From assembly GCA_016715895.1 (NCBI GenBank), contig JADJXH010000003.1:62001-126000 (forward strand): a stretch of DNA of 64,000 nt. The letters run 5' to 3'. This DNA is from Flavobacteriales bacterium. GTDB taxonomy: Bacteria > Bacteroidota > Bacteroidia > Flavobacteriales_F > PHOS-HE28. Of this stretch, positions 8,609 through 17,103 are shown piece after piece (the first letter of the stretch is position 1; each line of letters opens with the position of its first letter). The notes beneath the pieces are model-generated. The model was not told the origin of the DNA, did not search any database, and saw only the letters and a list, made by a program, of their open reading frames with translations. A program made the position numbers and the translations under genes.

Positions 8609-9390
8609 GCACCCTGCCGGCGGCCCTCGTCACCGGTGCCTCCAGCGGCATCGGCCTCCGGCTGGCGCACGAGCTGGCCCGCCTGGGCCATCCGCTGGTG
8701 GTGGTGAGCGAGCGCGCGGCCGAGCTGGAGCAGGCCGCCGCGGAGCTGCGGCGGGCGCATGCGGTGCCGGTGCATCCCGTGGTGCAGGACCTGGCCGTGC
8801 CCGGTGCGGCGGACGCCCTGGTGGCGGCCTGCGATGCGGCCGGGCTGCCCGTGGGGCTGCTGGTGAACAACGCCGGGGTGCTGCTCGCCGGCCCCTTTCT
8901 GGAACAACCCGCCGCGCGCGTGGCCGGCCTCATGCAGCTGCACACCACCACGGTGGTGGAGCTGTGCCACCGCTTCGGTGCCCGCTTCGCGGCCCGCGGG
9001 GCCGGGGGCATCCTCATCGTATCGTCCATCTCCGCCCGCATGCCCTATCCCGTGATCGCACTGTACGGCCCGTCCAAGGGCTTCCTGCGGCAGTTCGGGC
9101 GGGCGCTGCGCCACGAGCTTCGACCGCACGGCGTGCGCGTCACCGTGGTGCTGCCCGGCGCCACGGACACGGCGCTCTATGCGGAGCACGGGGTGGACCG
9201 GCGGCTGGCGCGGCGGCTCGGGGTGATGCGCTCGCCGGAGCGCGTGGCGCGGGATGCGGTGCGTGCCTGGCGCCGCGACCGCGCGCAGGTGGTGCCCGGC
9301 CTCTTGGACCGCGTGATCTGGGGACTGCTGCCACTGGTGCCGCACGGCCTCATCGCACTGGCCTATCGCGTGTGGCGCCACCGGCGCTGA
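8605..9390 (+). CDS. Short-chain dehydrogenase/reductase (SDR)
   Basis: The product is 261 residues with the classical SDR motifs: TGASSGIG (Rossmann nucleotide-binding, residue 10), VNNAG (about 89), catalytic Ser in IVSSIS, and YGPSK (the Tyr-x3-Lys pair, about 154-158). The C-terminal stretch (LLDRVIWGLLPLVPHGLIAL) is hydrophobic and could attach to membrane, as in DltE/YqjQ-like short-chain reductases. It is coupled to the upstream OYE gene by a 4-bp overlap, so both may act on the same unsaturated or carbonyl substrate. The 3' end lies only 6 bp from the convergent esterase gene. Confidence 0.88.
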   Translation: MSTLPAALVTGASSGIGLRLAHELARLGHPLVVVSERAAELEQAAAELRRAHAVPVHPVVQDLAVPGAADALVAACDAAGLPVGLLVNNAGVLLAGPFLEQPAARVAGLMQLHTTTVVELCHRFGARFAARGAGGILIVSSISARMPYPVIALYGPSKGFLRQFGRALRHELRPHGVRVTVVLPGATDTALYAEHGVDRRLARRLGVMRSPERVARDAVRAWRRDRAQVVPGLLDRVIWGLLPLVPHGLIALAYRVWRHRR

Positions 9391-9396
9391 TCCCAC

Positions 9397-10353
9397 CTAC
9401 GGCACCAGCCCGAAGGTCTGCGCCACCAGCCAGGTGCTGTGCAGGTCCACGTCCCGGCTCACCCAGCTGCGCCGTCCGCCCTGGTCCGGCCGGTCGCCGG
9501 GGTCGATGGGCAACTGGTGCCCCAGGCCCTCGAAGCGGTAAAGCGTCACCACCGTGCGGTCGCCGGACTTGTAGATGCGCTGCTCCACGGCCGGCAGCCC
9601 GCGGAAGGCCGGGTCCACCGCGTCCGGCACCGAGTCCGTGCCCGCCACGGCGGTCCACTGCGCCACCAGCGCCAGGCCGTGGCCGAAGTCCACCACCTTG
9701 TCCTGGGTGCCGTGCAGCACCAGCAGGGGCGGGTAGGGGGCTTGGCGGCCGGGGTGCAGGGCGGTGACCTGCTCGGCCCAGGTGGCGGGGGGCAGGATGC
9801 GCGGATCGCGGATCACCAGCCGCGCGTCCAGGGTGCTGTTCGCGGCGCGGTAGGGGGCTCCGGCGAAGATGGCCACGTGGGTGAAGAGGTCAGGCGCGCA
9901 GGCCATGAGGGCCGCGGCCAGCGCACCGCCGCTGCTCACGCCGTAGAGGTGCACGCGCGTGGGGTCCGCGCCCAGGTGCTCCACCGCATGGCGCACCATG
10001 CTGGTCACCGAGCCCACCTCGCCCTGTTCGGGCAGGATGTCGTCCGGCCGGAACCAGTTGAAGCAGCGCAGGCTGTTGTTGATGGGTCGTTGTTGCACGT
10101 AGAGCACCAGGCAGCCGGCACGGTCGGCCAGGTCGTTCCACCCGCTGAGGGCGGCGATGCGCTTCGCCCGTTGCGTGCAGCCGTGCAGCACCACCACCAG
10201 CGGCCGCCGGTCGGTGGCCGTGCCCGCCGTGCCGTGCACGAACATGCGCAGGTTGCCCGGGTCCGGACCGAAGTCCTTCACCTCCTGCAGGCCGCTGCCC
10301 GCGTGGGCAAGCTGCACCAGTGGAAGCAGGACGACCAGGAGGCTCAGGCGCAT
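9397..10353 (-). CDS. Secreted PHB-depolymerase/LpqC family esterase
   Basis: A signal peptide (MRLSLLVVLLPLVQLAHAG) starts the 318-residue product. The alpha/beta-hydrolase elements are present: HGCTQ oxyanion region (about 56), nucleophile elbow GVSSGG (about 145), Asp in HGTQDKVV, and His in GLGHQLP near residue 280. The HGCTQ.A and FNWF motifs are characteristic of the PHB depolymerase/feruloyl-esterase-like family. It probably hydrolyses esters of polymers or plant-derived material outside the cytoplasm; the substrate is not determined. A TAGCTTGG box sits 5 nt upstream of the ATG. The gene is monocistronic and convergent with the SDR gene. Confidence 0.85.
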   Translation of the reverse strand: MRLSLLVVLLPLVQLAHAGSGLQEVKDFGPDPGNLRMFVHGTAGTATDRRPLVVVLHGCTQRAKRIAALSGWNDLADRAGCLVLYVQQRPINNSLRCFNWFRPDDILPEQGEVGSVTSMVRHAVEHLGADPTRVHLYGVSSGGALAAALMACAPDLFTHVAIFAGAPYRAANSTLDARLVIRDPRILPPATWAEQVTALHPGRQAPYPPLLVLHGTQDKVVDFGHGLALVAQWTAVAGTDSVPDAVDPAFRGLPAVEQRIYKSGDRTVVTLYRFEGLGHQLPIDPGDRPDQGGRRSWVSRDVDLHSTWLVAQTFGLVP

Positions 10354-10357
10354 GGCG

Positions 10358-10365
10358 CCAAGCTA
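10358..10365 (-). promoter_or_regulatory. -7-like box upstream of esterase gene
   Basis: Reads TAGCTTGG on the minus strand, one mismatch to TAnnTTTG, 5 nt before the start at 10353. Confidence 0.3.
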
Positions 10366-10450
10366 CGGCGGGAGGGGGGACCATGTGGGCATCCCGCTGA
10401 GGCGGGTAGGTCGTGACCATGTGCTCATGTGACCATGTGCTCATGTGACC

Positions 10451-10982
10451 CGACCGTCATCGCGAGCAGCCCGGAGGGATGCGCGGCGATCTCCCTGGTC
10501 AGTGATCCGATCCCTTCCGGGGAGATCGCTTCGCCCGCAACGCCAGGCTCGCGATGACGTGCTGGGAAGAGCGCGGAGCCCTCCTAACCGTCATCGCGAG
10601 CCGGCCCCGGAGGGCCGGTGTGGCGATCTCCCTTTATAGTGATCCGATCCCTTCCGGGGAGATCGCTTCGCCCGCAAAGCCGGGCTCGCGATGACGTGTT
10701 CGGAAGAGCGCGGAGCCCTCCTAACCGTCATCGCGAGCCGGCCCCGGAGGGCCGGCGTGGCGATCTCCCTGGTCAATGATCCGATCCCTTCCGGGGAGAT
10801 CGCTTCGCCCGCAAAGCCAGGCTCGCGATGACGACGTGGGGAAGGGAGATCGCTTCGCCCGCAGAGCCGGGCTCGCGATGACGGCGTGGGGAAGGGAGAT
10901 CGCTTCGCCTGCAAAGCCAGGCTCGCGATGACGACGTGGGGAAGGGAGATCGCTTCGCCCGCAGAGCCGGGCCGCGATGACG
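10451..10982. repeat. Cluster of palindromic intergenic repeats (CGTCATCGCGAG family)
   Basis: The gene-free stretch between 10354 and 11013 is filled by tandem palindromic units. Each full unit (near 10451, 10586 and 10722) starts CGTCATCGCGAG, contains GGCGATCTCCCT and GGGGAGATCGCTTCGCC, and ends CTCGCGATGACG, so it folds into a long hairpin. The last 150 bp hold shorter half-units spaced about 58 bp apart. The same family recurs at 23221-23305 and 24297-24450. It resembles REP/BIME-like elements widespread in bacteria. No coding signal is seen. Confidence 0.8.
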
Positions 10983-11013
10983 CGTGGGGTGGGGAGAGGA
11001 AGCGAACGCCCGT

Positions 11014-11733
11014 TCAGTTCAGCTCCTCGTACTGGAGCTTGAAGTCGGGGTCTTCCATGAAGTGCTCCTTGCCGAGGGCGATGGTGCTGCGGGCGCTGTC
11101 GCGCATGCCCTTGGTGTTGAGGTGCTCCGAGTAGCGGATCAGCGCGTTCTTCAGCAGCTTCTTCTGGTCCTCGGGCAGCGAACCGGTGTCGGCGTTCAGC
11201 GCGGCCTTGGCGTACTCCTTCATGCTGAGGTCGCCCTCCTTGACGAGGTTGCTCTTGTACTGGCTCAGGGCGAGCATGATCCAGGCGCCGGGGTTCTCCG
11301 GATAGTAGCCCACCATGCCGTCGAACAGGCTCTTGGCCTTGCTGTAGCTGCCCTCCTCATAGAAGTTCTCCCCCTGCTCCATGCTCATCTTGTTCAGGTC
11401 GGCCCAGTAGTCCTCGTAGTTGCTGAAGAACTCCTTGTTCTTGTCCTTCTTGCGGTACTTCTCGGCCCACTTCACGGCATCGCGGGCGGCCTTGGGGTAG
11501 TCGGCCTGGTACTTTTCGATCTTGCTCATCTCGTACAGGCACATGCTCATGTACAGGTAGGGCAGGGGGTCCTTCTTGGTGTTGTCGTTCAGGGTGTAGC
11601 CTTCCGCCTTGCCGAGGCACTTCTCGTAGTTCTCGTCCACGTAGAGCACCAGCAGGTCCTCGTACACGTGTTTCTGGGCGTTGGCGCCGAAGGTGCCCGC
11701 CAGGATCAGGGCGGCTGCGATCAGGTGCTTCAT
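11014..11733 (-). CDS. Secreted TPR-like helical repeat protein
   Basis: The start at 11733 begins a signal peptide (MKHLIAAALILAGTFGANAQ) and gives 239 residues; a longer upstream frame runs through the neighbouring DnaJ gene and is a shadow. The mature part is helical and rich in Lys, Tyr and Glu, with TPR-like pairs such as GENFYEEGSYSKAKSLFDGM and GAWIMLALSQYKSNL. It is likely a periplasmic or envelope scaffold; no enzymatic motif is seen. A TATCTTCG box lies 27 nt upstream. The gene follows the DnaJ-TPM-LemA operon on the same strand, but its own promoter box suggests separate expression. Confidence 0.7.
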   Translation of the reverse strand: MKHLIAAALILAGTFGANAQKHVYEDLLVLYVDENYEKCLGKAEGYTLNDNTKKDPLPYLYMSMCLYEMSKIEKYQADYPKAARDAVKWAEKYRKKDKNKEFFSNYEDYWADLNKMSMEQGENFYEEGSYSKAKSLFDGMVGYYPENPGAWIMLALSQYKSNLVKEGDLSMKEYAKAALNADTGSLPEDQKKLLKNALIRYSEHLNTKGMRDSARSTIALGKEHFMEDPDFKLQYEELN

Positions 11734-11759
11734 GGGTGCGGGGGAGACAAGATCGATGC

Positions 11760-11767
11760 CGAAGATA
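11760..11767 (-). promoter_or_regulatory. -7-like box upstream of TPR gene
   Basis: Reads TATCTTCG on the minus strand, one mismatch to TAnnTTTG, 27 nt before the start at 11733. Confidence 0.35.
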
Positions 11768-11795
11768 GACCGATCGTCCGGAGCGGTCCACCGCC

Positions 11796-12572
11796 TCAGG
11801 CGATCCCGCGCGCGCTGCGCACCCGTTCCCAGGCCTCCTGCACCTTCTTGAACTTCTCGGCGGCGGCGCGCTGCACCTCCTCGCCCATGGTGCCCACCTT
11901 GTCGGGGTGGTGCTTCATGGCCATGCGGCGGTAGGCCTTCTTCACCTCGTCGTCGTCGGCCGCGGGGTCCACCTCCAGGATGCGGTAGGCCTGCGCGAGG
12001 TCGGTGCGGCCGAACATGGCGCTGATGCTCTCCAGGTCCTTGTCGCTCACGTTCAGCAGGTGGCCGATGCGGCGGATGAGGTCCACCTCGGCGCGGCTCA
12101 CCGCGCCATCGGCATGCGCCAGCCCCACCAGGTAGTGGATGAGCTGGAGCCGCGCGGCGTGGGGCATGTGGCGCCGCACCTGCTCGCACACACCGTGCAG
12201 GTCGATGTGCTGCTTGAGCACCTCGCGCAGCACCAGCAGCAGCTGCTGCGCCTGGGGTTCGCCGAAGTGCTTGCGGAAGAAGGCGCGCGCCAGGTCGAGC
12301 TCGGCGCGGGTCACGCGGCCGTCCACCTTCATGAGGGCGGCGGTGAGCACCACAAGGCTCAGGGCCAGGTCGCCCTGCGTGGTGGCGCCGGGCCGCTGGC
12401 GGTGTTCATCCACCCGGGGCCGCTGCCGGCCGGGTCCCGCACCGGGCTCCGGATCGCGCTCGCCGCCCCGCATGCCGTCCACCAAGGCGCCCACAGCGAA
12501 GCCCACCAGGCCGCCGATCGGGCCTCCGAAGGCCCAGCCCAATCCGCCCGCGATCCATTTCGAGTAGCTCAT
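11796..12572 (-). CDS. TerB-DnaJ (DjlA-like) co-chaperone
   Basis: The product is 258 residues. The N-terminus is glycine-rich and hydrophobic (GGLGWAFGGPIGGLVGFAVGALV), likely a single membrane segment as in DjlA. A TerB-like helical domain follows (about 65-175, with acidic motifs KVDGRVTRAELD and HADGAVSRAEVD that resemble the duplicated TerB metal-binding signature). The C-terminal J domain (about 190-258) keeps the essential HPD in MKHHPDK. It is expected to stimulate a DnaK-type Hsp70 near the inner membrane. It starts 3 bp after the end of the TPM-family gene and closes the LemA-TPM-TPM operon. Confidence 0.85.
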   Translation of the reverse strand: MSYSKWIAGGLGWAFGGPIGGLVGFAVGALVDGMRGGERDPEPGAGPGRQRPRVDEHRQRPGATTQGDLALSLVVLTAALMKVDGRVTRAELDLARAFFRKHFGEPQAQQLLLVLREVLKQHIDLHGVCEQVRRHMPHAARLQLIHYLVGLAHADGAVSRAEVDLIRRIGHLLNVSDKDLESISAMFGRTDLAQAYRILEVDPAADDDEVKKAYRRMAMKHHPDKVGTMGEEVQRAAAEKFKKVQEAWERVRSARGIA

Positions 12573-12575
12573 GGC

Positions 12576-13379
12576 TCACCAGCTGCCGCCCGCCCCGCCG
12601 CCGCCGAAGCTGCCGCCACCGAAGCCGCCGAACCCGCCACCGCCCCATCCGCCGCTGCCGCCGGTGAAGCCACCCCAGCGCCCGCTGTGCCGTCGGCCCG
12701 CCTGGTTCATCAGCCACAACGCGGTCCAGAAGTCCACATCGTTGGTGCGCGCATAGCGGTTCACGCCGCTGCGCAGGCTCAGCACGATGACCAGGATCAC
12801 CAAGGCGAGCACCACGAACACCGGCCAGGGCACCTTGCGGCTGTCGTAGCTCGTGTGGTCGAACTCGCCCTTGGCCAGGCCCATCAGCACGTCGGTGGCC
12901 TTGTCCAGGCCGGCGTAGTACTCGCCCTGCTTGAACCGCGGGATCAGCTCGTTGTCCACGATGCGCTTGCAGGTGAGGTCGGGGATGGCGCCCTCCAGCC
13001 CGTAGCCGGTGGCGATGAAGACCTTGCGCTGCCCGGGCGGACCGGTGGGCTTGATGAGCACCACCACGCCGTTGTCGAAGCCCTTGGCGCCGATGCCCCA
13101 CGCCTCGCCGATGGCGAAGGCGTAGTCGCTCTCCGGATAGCCGCAGAGCGTGTCCACCACCAGCACCAGGATGCGGTTGCTCGTTTCCTGGGCGAAGCGC
13201 GTGAGCTTGCGGTCCAGCCGCTCCTGCTCGCTCTCGTTGAGCAGGGGGGCCAGCTGGAACACGAGGCGGTCCTGCGGCGCGCGGTCGGGGGCCTTGGGCA
13301 GGCAGGGATCGTCCTGCGCACCGAGGTGGAGCACTGCCGCGCACAGGGCCGGAACGATGAGTAGTGCGCGGAACCTCAT
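12576..13379 (-). CDS. TPM domain membrane protein, YgcG-like, with Gly-rich tail
   Basis: The start at 13379 (MRFRALLIVPALCAAVLHLGAQ) gives a signal peptide and 267 residues, and overlaps the preceding gene by 4 bp. The TPM domain (about 30-165; LVFQLAPLLNESEQERLDRKL, GYGLEGAIPD) is followed by one transmembrane helix (VFVVLALVILVIVLSL) and a low-complexity Gly/Trp/Phe tail ending in GGSFGGGGAGGSW, the usual layout of YgcG/TPM_phosphatase proteins. Its role is unknown in detail; it lies with LemA in many bacteria, often linked to membrane stress. Confidence 0.85.
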   Translation of the reverse strand: MRFRALLIVPALCAAVLHLGAQDDPCLPKAPDRAPQDRLVFQLAPLLNESEQERLDRKLTRFAQETSNRILVLVVDTLCGYPESDYAFAIGEAWGIGAKGFDNGVVVLIKPTGPPGQRKVFIATGYGLEGAIPDLTCKRIVDNELIPRFKQGEYYAGLDKATDVLMGLAKGEFDHTSYDSRKVPWPVFVVLALVILVIVLSLRSGVNRYARTNDVDFWTALWLMNQAGRRHSGRWGGFTGGSGGWGGGGFGGFGGGSFGGGGAGGSW

Positions 13380-13843
13380 CCGATGCTGATGTCGTCGGGC
13401 AGTTCGTTGCGGTCGTCGGACCGGCGGGGGAAGTGGGCCTTGAGCTTCTCGCCCACCATACGCGCGGCCTCGCACAGGCCGTCGGCGTGGCGGCCCGCGG
13501 CGAAGTGGAGGCGCAGCACGCCCAGCACGTCGTTCCAGAAGTTCGGGGGCACCACGGCGTTGATGCCGGCATCGCCGATCACCGCCAGCCGGTGGTCGCC
13601 CACGCTCACGTAGATGAGCACGCCGTTGCGCGCAGCGGTGCGGTGCATGCCCAGCTCATCGAAGATGAAGGCGGCATGGTCCAGCACATCCTCCTCGCAG
13701 CGGTCCTCCAGGTGCACGCGCAACTCGCCGCTGGTGGCGTGCTCGGCCTGGGCGATGGCGGCCTTCACCCGTTCGCGCTCCGCAGGGGTGAGGAAGCGCT
13801 CGGCGAGCAGCTCGTCGTCGGCGACCAGTGCGGCGTGGCTCAC
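13376..13843 (-). CDS. TPM domain protein (second, soluble)
   Basis: The start is GTG at 13843, whose GTGA overlaps the LemA stop by 4 bp; this coupling decides the start. The product is 155 residues: ERFLTPAERERVKAAI, SGELRVHLEDRC, NGVLIYVSVGDHRLAVIGD, and a C-terminal RNELPDDISIG. It is a TPM domain without signal peptide or membrane helix, so it is a cytoplasmic partner of the membrane TPM protein encoded next. The LemA/TPM/TPM order is a recurrent Bacteroidota operon. Confidence 0.85.
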   Translation of the reverse strand: MSHAALVADDELLAERFLTPAERERVKAAIAQAEHATSGELRVHLEDRCEEDVLDHAAFIFDELGMHRTAARNGVLIYVSVGDHRLAVIGDAGINAVVPPNFWNDVLGVLRLHFAAGRHADGLCEAARMVGEKLKAHFPRRSDDRNELPDDISIG

Positions 13844-14427
13844 TTGAAGGAGATGTCGGGCGCGTTCTCGGTGCCTTCCTGGGCCTCGAAGTAGCCCTTG
13901 GCCTCGAAGCCGAACATCCCCGCCAGCAGGTTGCCCGGGAAGCGCTTGATGCGCGTGTTGAAGTTGCGGGCCACGTCGTTGTACTTGCGGCGCTCCACGC
14001 CGATGCGGTTCTCCATGCCCTCGTACTGGGCCTGGAAATCCTGGAAGCCCTTCACAGCCTTCAGCTCGGGGTAGCGCTCCACCACCACCATCAGCCGCGA
14101 GAGGGCACTGCTGAACTGGTCCTGGCTCTGCTGGAACTGGTTGATCTGCTCCTGGCTGAGGTTGCCGGGGTCGATGGTGGTGCTGGTGGCCTTGGCGCGG
14201 GCCTCCACCACCTGGGTGAGGGTCTCCTTCTCGAAGTCGGCGGCTCCCTTCACGATCTCCACCAGGTTCTTGGTCTTGTCGGCGCGCAGCTGGTACGCGT
14301 TCTCCACGTTGCTCCACTGCTTGGTGACGTCCTCGTTGAGGCCCACGGTGCCGTTGTAGAAGCCCATGGCCCACAGGGCGATGAGGACGATGGCGCCGAG
14401 GCCGATGAGAAGGGGAAGGCGTTTCAT
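13840..14427 (-). CDS. lemA: LemA family protein
   Basis: The start at 14427 (MKRLPLLIGLGAIVLIALWAMGFYNGTVGLNEDV) gives an N-terminal membrane anchor and 195 residues, the standard LemA length. Family signatures are present: QWSNVENAYQLRADKTKNLVEIVKGAADFEKETLTQVVEARAKA split over residues 38-80, then YPELKAV, RKYNDVARNFN and RFPGNLLAGMFGF. LemA proteins form helical domains on the periplasmic side and are co-transcribed with TPM proteins. This is the first gene of the four-gene operon ending with the DnaJ gene. A CATCTTTG box lies 20 nt upstream. Confidence 0.93.
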   Translation of the reverse strand: MKRLPLLIGLGAIVLIALWAMGFYNGTVGLNEDVTKQWSNVENAYQLRADKTKNLVEIVKGAADFEKETLTQVVEARAKATSTTIDPGNLSQEQINQFQQSQDQFSSALSRLMVVVERYPELKAVKGFQDFQAQYEGMENRIGVERRKYNDVARNFNTRIKRFPGNLLAGMFGFEAKGYFEAQEGTENAPDISFK

Positions 14428-14447
14428 GGTCGGTTCAGGGTGTGGGG

Positions 14448-14455
14448 CAAAGATG
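14448..14455 (-). promoter_or_regulatory. -7-like box upstream of lemA operon
   Basis: Reads CATCTTTG on the minus strand, one mismatch to TAnnTTTG, 20 nt before the lemA start. Confidence 0.3.
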
Positions 14456-14524
14456 GCACCGCGCCATCGACCGGTCCCCGCTCCAAGGGCGACCGGTCCC
14501 TCGCGTGGATGAGCGGGTCTAGTC

Positions 14525-14839
14525 CCTGAACGGATGCTCGCGCTCGGGTCCACCCGAGTGCGAGATGATCCTAGGGCCTCCGGCCCGCCTCTCGGATCTC
14601 CGGCGGGCCGGGAGGCCCTGACCACACCGACGCTCGGGAAACACCCGAGCGTCAACGCGGCATCGGATGAGCGGTGCGGGCCGTGGAAGGACGATCTCCA
14701 GATCATCCTGAACGGATGCTCGCGCTCGGGTCCACCCGAGTGCGAGATGATCCTAGGGCCTCCGGCCCGCCTCTCGGATCTCCAGCGGGCCGGGAGGCCC
14801 TAACTACGATTGACACTCGGGAAACACCCGAGCGTCAAC
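14525..14839. repeat. Two direct copies of a 133-bp triple-hairpin intergenic repeat
   Basis: Copies run from about 14525 to 14657 and from 14707 to 14839 and differ at few positions. Each unit has three stem-loops: CTCGCGCTCGGGT paired to ACCCGAGTGCGAG, a long GC stem from GGGCCTCCGGCCCGCC to GGCGGGCCGGGAGGCCC, and GACGCTCGGG paired to CCCGAGCGTC. They fill the space between lemA and the asparaginase gene. The second copy sits at the asparaginase 3' end and could act as a terminator. Confidence 0.75.
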
Positions 14840-14844
14840 TTGGG

Positions 14845-15783
14845 CTAGTCCCTGAAGATGGCGGTCACCGGCGTGCCATCGGGCGCGAGGTGGCCGCGGT
14901 ACATGCCGGTGCAGTTGAAGTCGAGCACCACGTGGCCGGCGCGGTCCACGGCGACCAATCCGCCATCGCCGTCCAGCGGCGGCAGCTTGTCGTGCACCAC
15001 CACGCGCACGGCCTCGGCGAGGGAGAGGCCCCTGTAGGCCATCAGGGCGTGCACGTCGTGCGCGGCCACGGCGCGGATGAAGCTTTCGCCATGGCCCGTG
15101 CAGCTCACCGCGCAGGTGGCGTCGTTGGCGTAGGTGCCCGCGCCGATGAGGGGGCTGTCGCCGATGCGCATCCAGCGCTTGTTGGTCATGCCGCCGGTGC
15201 TGGTGGCCGCGGCCAGGTGGCCGTGCACGTCCAGTGCCACGGCGCCCACGGTGCCGTACTTGTGCTCCCCGTCGCTGTGGTCCAGCTGGTAGGCGTCGGT
15301 GCCCTTGGTGCGCTGCCACTGCTCGTAGCGGAACTGGTCGAAGAAGTACTGGTCGTCCTCCAGCAGGATCTTCTCCTTGTGGGCGAACTCGAAGGCGCCG
15401 AGTCCGCTGAGGAGCACGTGGGGGCTCTTCTCCATCACGCGGCGGGCGAGGGTGACGGGGTTGCGCACGTTCTGCACGGAGGCCACGGCGCCGGCCTGCA
15501 GGGTGTCGCCGCGCATCACCGAGGCGTCCATCTCGTGCTGGCCGTCGGCATTGAAGACGGCGCCGCGCCCGGCGTTGAAGTGCGGGCAGTCCTCCAGGCC
15601 GCGCACGGCGGCCTCCACGGCGTCCAGCGCGGTGCCGCCCTCGCGCAGCACGGCGGCGCCCAGGCGCAGGGCCTGTTCCAGCCCGTCGCGGTAGGCCTTC
15701 TCACGGGCGGGGTTCATCTCGGAGCGGGCGATGGTGCCGGCGCCGCCATGGACGGCGAGCGCGAAGCGGGGGGCGGCGGACAT
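14845..15783 (-). CDS. Isoaspartyl peptidase / L-asparaginase (plant-type, Ntn hydrolase)
   Basis: The product is 312 residues. It opens FALAVHGGAGTI, the family N-terminus, and contains HFNAGRGAVFNADG. The autocleavage/nucleophile site is KYGTVGAVALD: the precursor is cut before this Thr (about residue 178) to make alpha and beta chains. It is followed by the substrate-binding TSTGGMTNKRWMRIGDSPLIGAGTYA region. It removes isoaspartyl residues or hydrolyses asparagine. There is no signal peptide, so it is cytoplasmic. It begins 3 bp after the PAP2 gene, so the two are probably co-transcribed with the DUF4920 gene upstream. Confidence 0.92.
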   Translation of the reverse strand: MSAAPRFALAVHGGAGTIARSEMNPAREKAYRDGLEQALRLGAAVLREGGTALDAVEAAVRGLEDCPHFNAGRGAVFNADGQHEMDASVMRGDTLQAGAVASVQNVRNPVTLARRVMEKSPHVLLSGLGAFEFAHKEKILLEDDQYFFDQFRYEQWQRTKGTDAYQLDHSDGEHKYGTVGAVALDVHGHLAAATSTGGMTNKRWMRIGDSPLIGAGTYANDATCAVSCTGHGESFIRAVAAHDVHALMAYRGLSLAEAVRVVVHDKLPPLDGDGGLVAVDRAGHVVLDFNCTGMYRGHLAPDGTPVTAIFRD

Positions 15784-15786
15784 GGA

Positions 15787-16518
15787 TCAGGGCTGGTTCT
15801 CGGGGCGGTGAAAGTAGGGCACGGCCCAACCCACGACGGCCCCGGCCAGGCAACCTGCCAACACGTCCGTGGGGAAATGCTTCCCGGCCCGCACGCGCAG
15901 CCAGCCCATGAGCACGGGCACGGCCACGGCGCCCGCCCAGGTGGCGGTGCGCATCGCGGGGTCCACGTCGGCGCGGTCCACCAGCATGGCCGCGCTCACG
16001 GTGAGCGCCGCCGTGTTGGCCGCGTGCCCGCTCCAGAACGAGCGGAAGGCGTCGCGCTCGCGCCGCTCGTGCATCGGCGCGTCGGGGTTGAACACCAGCG
16101 GGCGCGGACGGTGGGTAACGGCCTTCACCACGCTGGTGAGACCGGCGGAGAGCAGGAAGCTCTCGCCCACGATCGCGGCGGGCACCCCGGGGCCGTCATC
16201 GGCGTAGGCCAGCACGGGGCCCACCACGCTCAGCACCAGCGCCGAGCCGAAGAGGAGGTTGCTGGCGTTGTGGGCCGGGGGCGACCAGCGGAAGGCGGCC
16301 CCCCGGTCGAAGGCCGGCAGGGTGGCGCGGTCCCGCACGCTGTGCCGGGCCCAGAGGCCGGCGGTATCGGCGGGCAGCAGCAGGGCGGTGCCGTTCAGCA
16401 GCAGGCCGGCGCCCACGAAGGCGGCCTCGCGCCCGGGGTCGAGGGTGTGCGCACGCTGCGCGCGCGCGACCGGCGGGGTGGCGACCAGCACGGCCGCCAA
16501 CAGCACGGCCCGGAGCAT
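15787..16518 (-). CDS. PAP2 family membrane phosphatase
   Basis: The start at 16518 (MLRAVLLAAVLVATPPVARAQ) gives a signal peptide and 243 residues. The three phosphatase motifs are present: K-x6-RP in KAVTHRPRP, (P)SGH in SFWSGHAA with Trp in place of Pro, and R-x5-H-x3-D in RVRAGKHFPTD. Several hydrophobic segments surround them. Such enzymes dephosphorylate lipid phosphates such as undecaprenyl pyrophosphate or phosphatidic acid at the membrane; the substrate here is not known. It is the middle gene of the DUF4920-PAP2-asparaginase run (gaps 34 and 3 bp). Confidence 0.88.
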   Translation of the reverse strand: MLRAVLLAAVLVATPPVARAQRAHTLDPGREAAFVGAGLLLNGTALLLPADTAGLWARHSVRDRATLPAFDRGAAFRWSPPAHNASNLLFGSALVLSVVGPVLAYADDGPGVPAAIVGESFLLSAGLTSVVKAVTHRPRPLVFNPDAPMHERRERDAFRSFWSGHAANTAALTVSAAMLVDRADVDPAMRTATWAGAVAVPVLMGWLRVRAGKHFPTDVLAGCLAGAVVGWAVPYFHRPENQP

Positions 16519-16552
16519 CGCCCCGGGCCGCACCCGTTCGTTCAAGGTCGGA

Positions 16553-17047
16553 TCAGTCACCGATGAGCACACCGTCCGCCAGGAAGGTGTAGGCGATCTT
16601 GGGTTCGGTGATCTTCTCGATCTCCTCCTTGCTCTTGCCGGCGTCCTCGGCATAGTGGCGCTGGGTGGCCACATCGATCACCTCCTTGCTGGCCACGCCC
16701 TGCATGATGGCGCGCTTGCCGGTGAGGCCCTCGGTGGGCACGAAGAAGCCGTAGTCCACGAAGCGCACCTTCATCACCTCGCCGTTGGGCAGGGCCACGT
16801 CCATCCAGCAGCCTTTCTTGGCGCAGCTGGTGAGCACCTCCACGGCCACCTTGGCGGTGACGGTCTCGCTGCTCTTCATGCGGTCCATCAGGTCGAAGGC
16901 GCTGATGGCGCCGTCGGGGGTGATGGCCTTGCCGTAGCTCTCCATGGGCACGGGGGCGCCGGAGGCGTTGCGGGCGGGGGTCTGGGCGTGGACGGCCGTG
17001 CCCAGCACGAGGGCGGCGGCGAAGCTCAGGGTGTGCAGGTTCTTCAT
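16553..17047 (-). CDS. DUF4920 domain secreted protein
   Basis: The start at 17047 begins a signal peptide (MKNLHTLSFAAALVLGTAVHAQ), giving 164 residues. Sequence features fit DUF4920: SYGKAITPDGAIS, VLTSCAKKGCWMDVAL with two cysteines, and RFVDYGFFVPTEGLTGK. The fold is thought to be OB-like, and the cysteines could bind metal or form a disulfide. The function is not known. A longer N-terminal frame is possible but lacks a signal peptide. First gene of the PAP2-asparaginase run. Confidence 0.8.
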   Translation of the reverse strand: MKNLHTLSFAAALVLGTAVHAQTPARNASGAPVPMESYGKAITPDGAISAFDLMDRMKSSETVTAKVAVEVLTSCAKKGCWMDVALPNGEVMKVRFVDYGFFVPTEGLTGKRAIMQGVASKEVIDVATQRHYAEDAGKSKEEIEKITEPKIAYTFLADGVLIGD

Positions 17048-17095
17048 GGTCGTGCGCCGCAGGCCCGGCGCGGGCGTTGTCGTTGGGGTTGGATG

Positions 17096-17103
17096 CAAAG
17101 GTG
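17096..17103 (-). promoter_or_regulatory. -7-like box upstream of DUF4920 operon
   Basis: Reads CACCTTTG on the minus strand, one mismatch to TAnnTTTG, 49 nt before the start at 17047. Confidence 0.3.
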
